From the NCBI GenBank assembly GCA_016785225.1, contig JAFBJZ010000422.1:5200001-5264000 (forward strand): DNA of 64,000 nucleotides, read 5' to 3'. Shown here one piece after another: positions 63,341 through 64,000 of the stretch. The stretch is from Psettodes erumei. Lineage: Eukaryota > Chordata > Actinopteri > Pleuronectiformes > Psettodidae. Below the pieces are notes generated by a model. It was not told where the DNA came from and did not search any database. It worked only from the letters and a program-made list of their open reading frames with translations. The position numbers and the translations under genes were made by a program. How positions within the stretch are numbered: the stretch's first letter is position 1; each line of letters begins with the position of its first letter.

Positions 63341-63560
63341 CCATCTATTCCTTCACTCCCCTCCCTCTCTCTACCTCCCTCTCCGCCCTCCCCTCCGCGC
63401 GGTTTTTGTTGAACACACTTCCAAATATGGAAGTGAATGGCGAACGGCGGCGGTCAGTGCACGCGCCTCGCCCCCAGCGCGAGGAGGGGTCGGGCCGCGA
63501 CGCTGATCACCATATAAGGAAACAAGGGACACGAAATTCGCTGTAGCAGATTTTTGTACG
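63340..63560. promoter_or_regulatory. GC-rich block with two CArG (SRF) boxes: distal cofilin promoter or promoter of a neighbouring gene
   Basis: CpG-dense sequence with pyrimidine-rich CTCCC repeats contains two perfect CArG boxes, CCAAATATGG (63421-63430) and CCATATAAGG (63510-63519), 80 bases apart. The first sits in a 20-bp palindrome with ETS-like GGAAGTG on each arm (63416-63435). Cofilin and other actin-cytoskeleton genes are known SRF/MRTF targets, so this may be a distal cofilin element. It could equally be the promoter of a plus-strand gene leaving the window on the right. Confidence 0.55.
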
Positions 63561-63568
63561 GCACCGCG

Positions 63569-63594
63569 CTGAGAGAGAGAGAGAGAGAGAGAGG
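63569..63594. repeat. (GA)n microsatellite
   Basis: About 12 GA units, just downstream of the GC-rich SRF block. Confidence 0.95.
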
Positions 63595-63599
63595 AGAAG

Positions 63600-64000
63600 G
63601 AAGAGAGGGGAGAGAAACAGAGGGGTTCAGTGTGAGGATGAGAGGCAGTGGTAGATTTCAGGCGGTGGGAGGAGAGGAGGTGGAGATGAGGGACAAGGAT
63701 GATAAGATGAATCCACACAATTCTATTGAGGATATAATTGTGCTACAGTATACACAGCTGAGGTGGATTAAATATTTTTTTTCAATTAATTTTTTGAGTG
63801 TGTGACATGTGGCTGTACCTGTTGTTGTTGTTGTAAACATAAAGCATTTAAATTGTAAGCTACATTTATTATGTGCAGGGTTTAACTAAAACTGCTTGTC
63901 ATTGCTTTGCCAGAAAGGAAGTGGTGCACTAGTGGTGAAGCTACTGTGTGGTTTGAGACCTCAAAAGAGCCCATATCCCTTTTTTGGTTTTGCACAACCT
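63600..64000. other. Right edge of the window
   Basis: A plus-strand ATG at 63638 opens a short purine-rich frame (MRGSGRFQAVGGEEVEMRD...). It resembles no protein I know and runs into AT-rich DNA. It may be a 5' leader of a gene beyond the window. No coding call is made. Confidence 0.3.

Noticed and set aside
63371..63718. 115-codon minus-strand frame at the GC-rich block
   Set aside because: It arises from CTCCC/GA repeats (Ser/Leu runs) and overlaps likely regulatory DNA.
1..64000. CRISPR arrays, bacterial operons, tRNA or rRNA genes, complete transposase or reverse transcriptase genes
   Set aside because: None was seen. The repeats present are degenerate eukaryotic interspersed or simple repeats, and no cloverleaf-like or long transposon-coding segment was recognised by eye.

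Overview
The window looks like a piece of a ray-finned (teleost) fish chromosome. The genes are vertebrate-type, with several small exons, GT-AG introns and CpG-rich first exons. The space between them is AT-rich and holds degenerate copies of repeats typical of spiny-rayed fish. The proteins I reconstructed are vertebrate orthologues or paralogues: a sestrin, a FOXO4-type forkhead factor, UBL3, PRSS23 and a cofilin. There is no sign of bacterial or viral gene organisation. The percomorph-like assignment is inference.

Layout, left to right. (1) 1.0-13.2 kb, plus strand: a nine-coding-exon sestrin gene, predicted 444 aa. (2) 14.6-23.2 kb, minus strand: a FOXO4-type gene with two coding exons, predicted 660 aa, a CpG-rich 5' region and a probably long 3' UTR. 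It is tail-to-tail with the sestrin. (3) 27.5-36 kb, plus strand: UBL3, with a non-coding first exon and five coding exons, 117 aa. (4) 36-52.9 kb: a gene-poor stretch holding repeats, including a 1.9 kb T-rich degenerate array. (5) 52.9-56.6 kb, plus strand: PRSS23, with its whole 383-aa coding sequence in one exon. (6) 57.0-62.6 kb, minus strand: a cofilin with four coding exons, 167 aa, the first contributing only the ATG. (7) 63.3-63.6 kb: a GC-rich block with two perfect serum-response (CArG) elements, one inside a 20-bp palindrome that also carries two ETS motifs.

The most interesting result is the sestrin. It keeps the redox residues of the alkylhydroperoxidase-like domain and the Asp-Asp pair that contacts GATOR2. 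It has lost about eight residues exactly where human SESN2 carries the threonines that close over bound leucine. I also could not find the conserved exon that encodes the GPSxFIPEKE-like segment. It lies convergently next to a FOXO4 gene, the same arrangement as human SESN1 and FOXO3. It may therefore be the sestrin of the FOXO4 duplication block, a copy absent from the human set of three. An almost perfect spacer-less p53 site lies in its first intron. FOXO factors and sestrins both act in nutrient and stress control of growth through AKT and mTORC1, so the pair may be a functional as well as a positional unit. The other genes (a membrane ubiquitin-fold protein, a secreted protease and an actin-severing protein) show no obvious pathway link to it.
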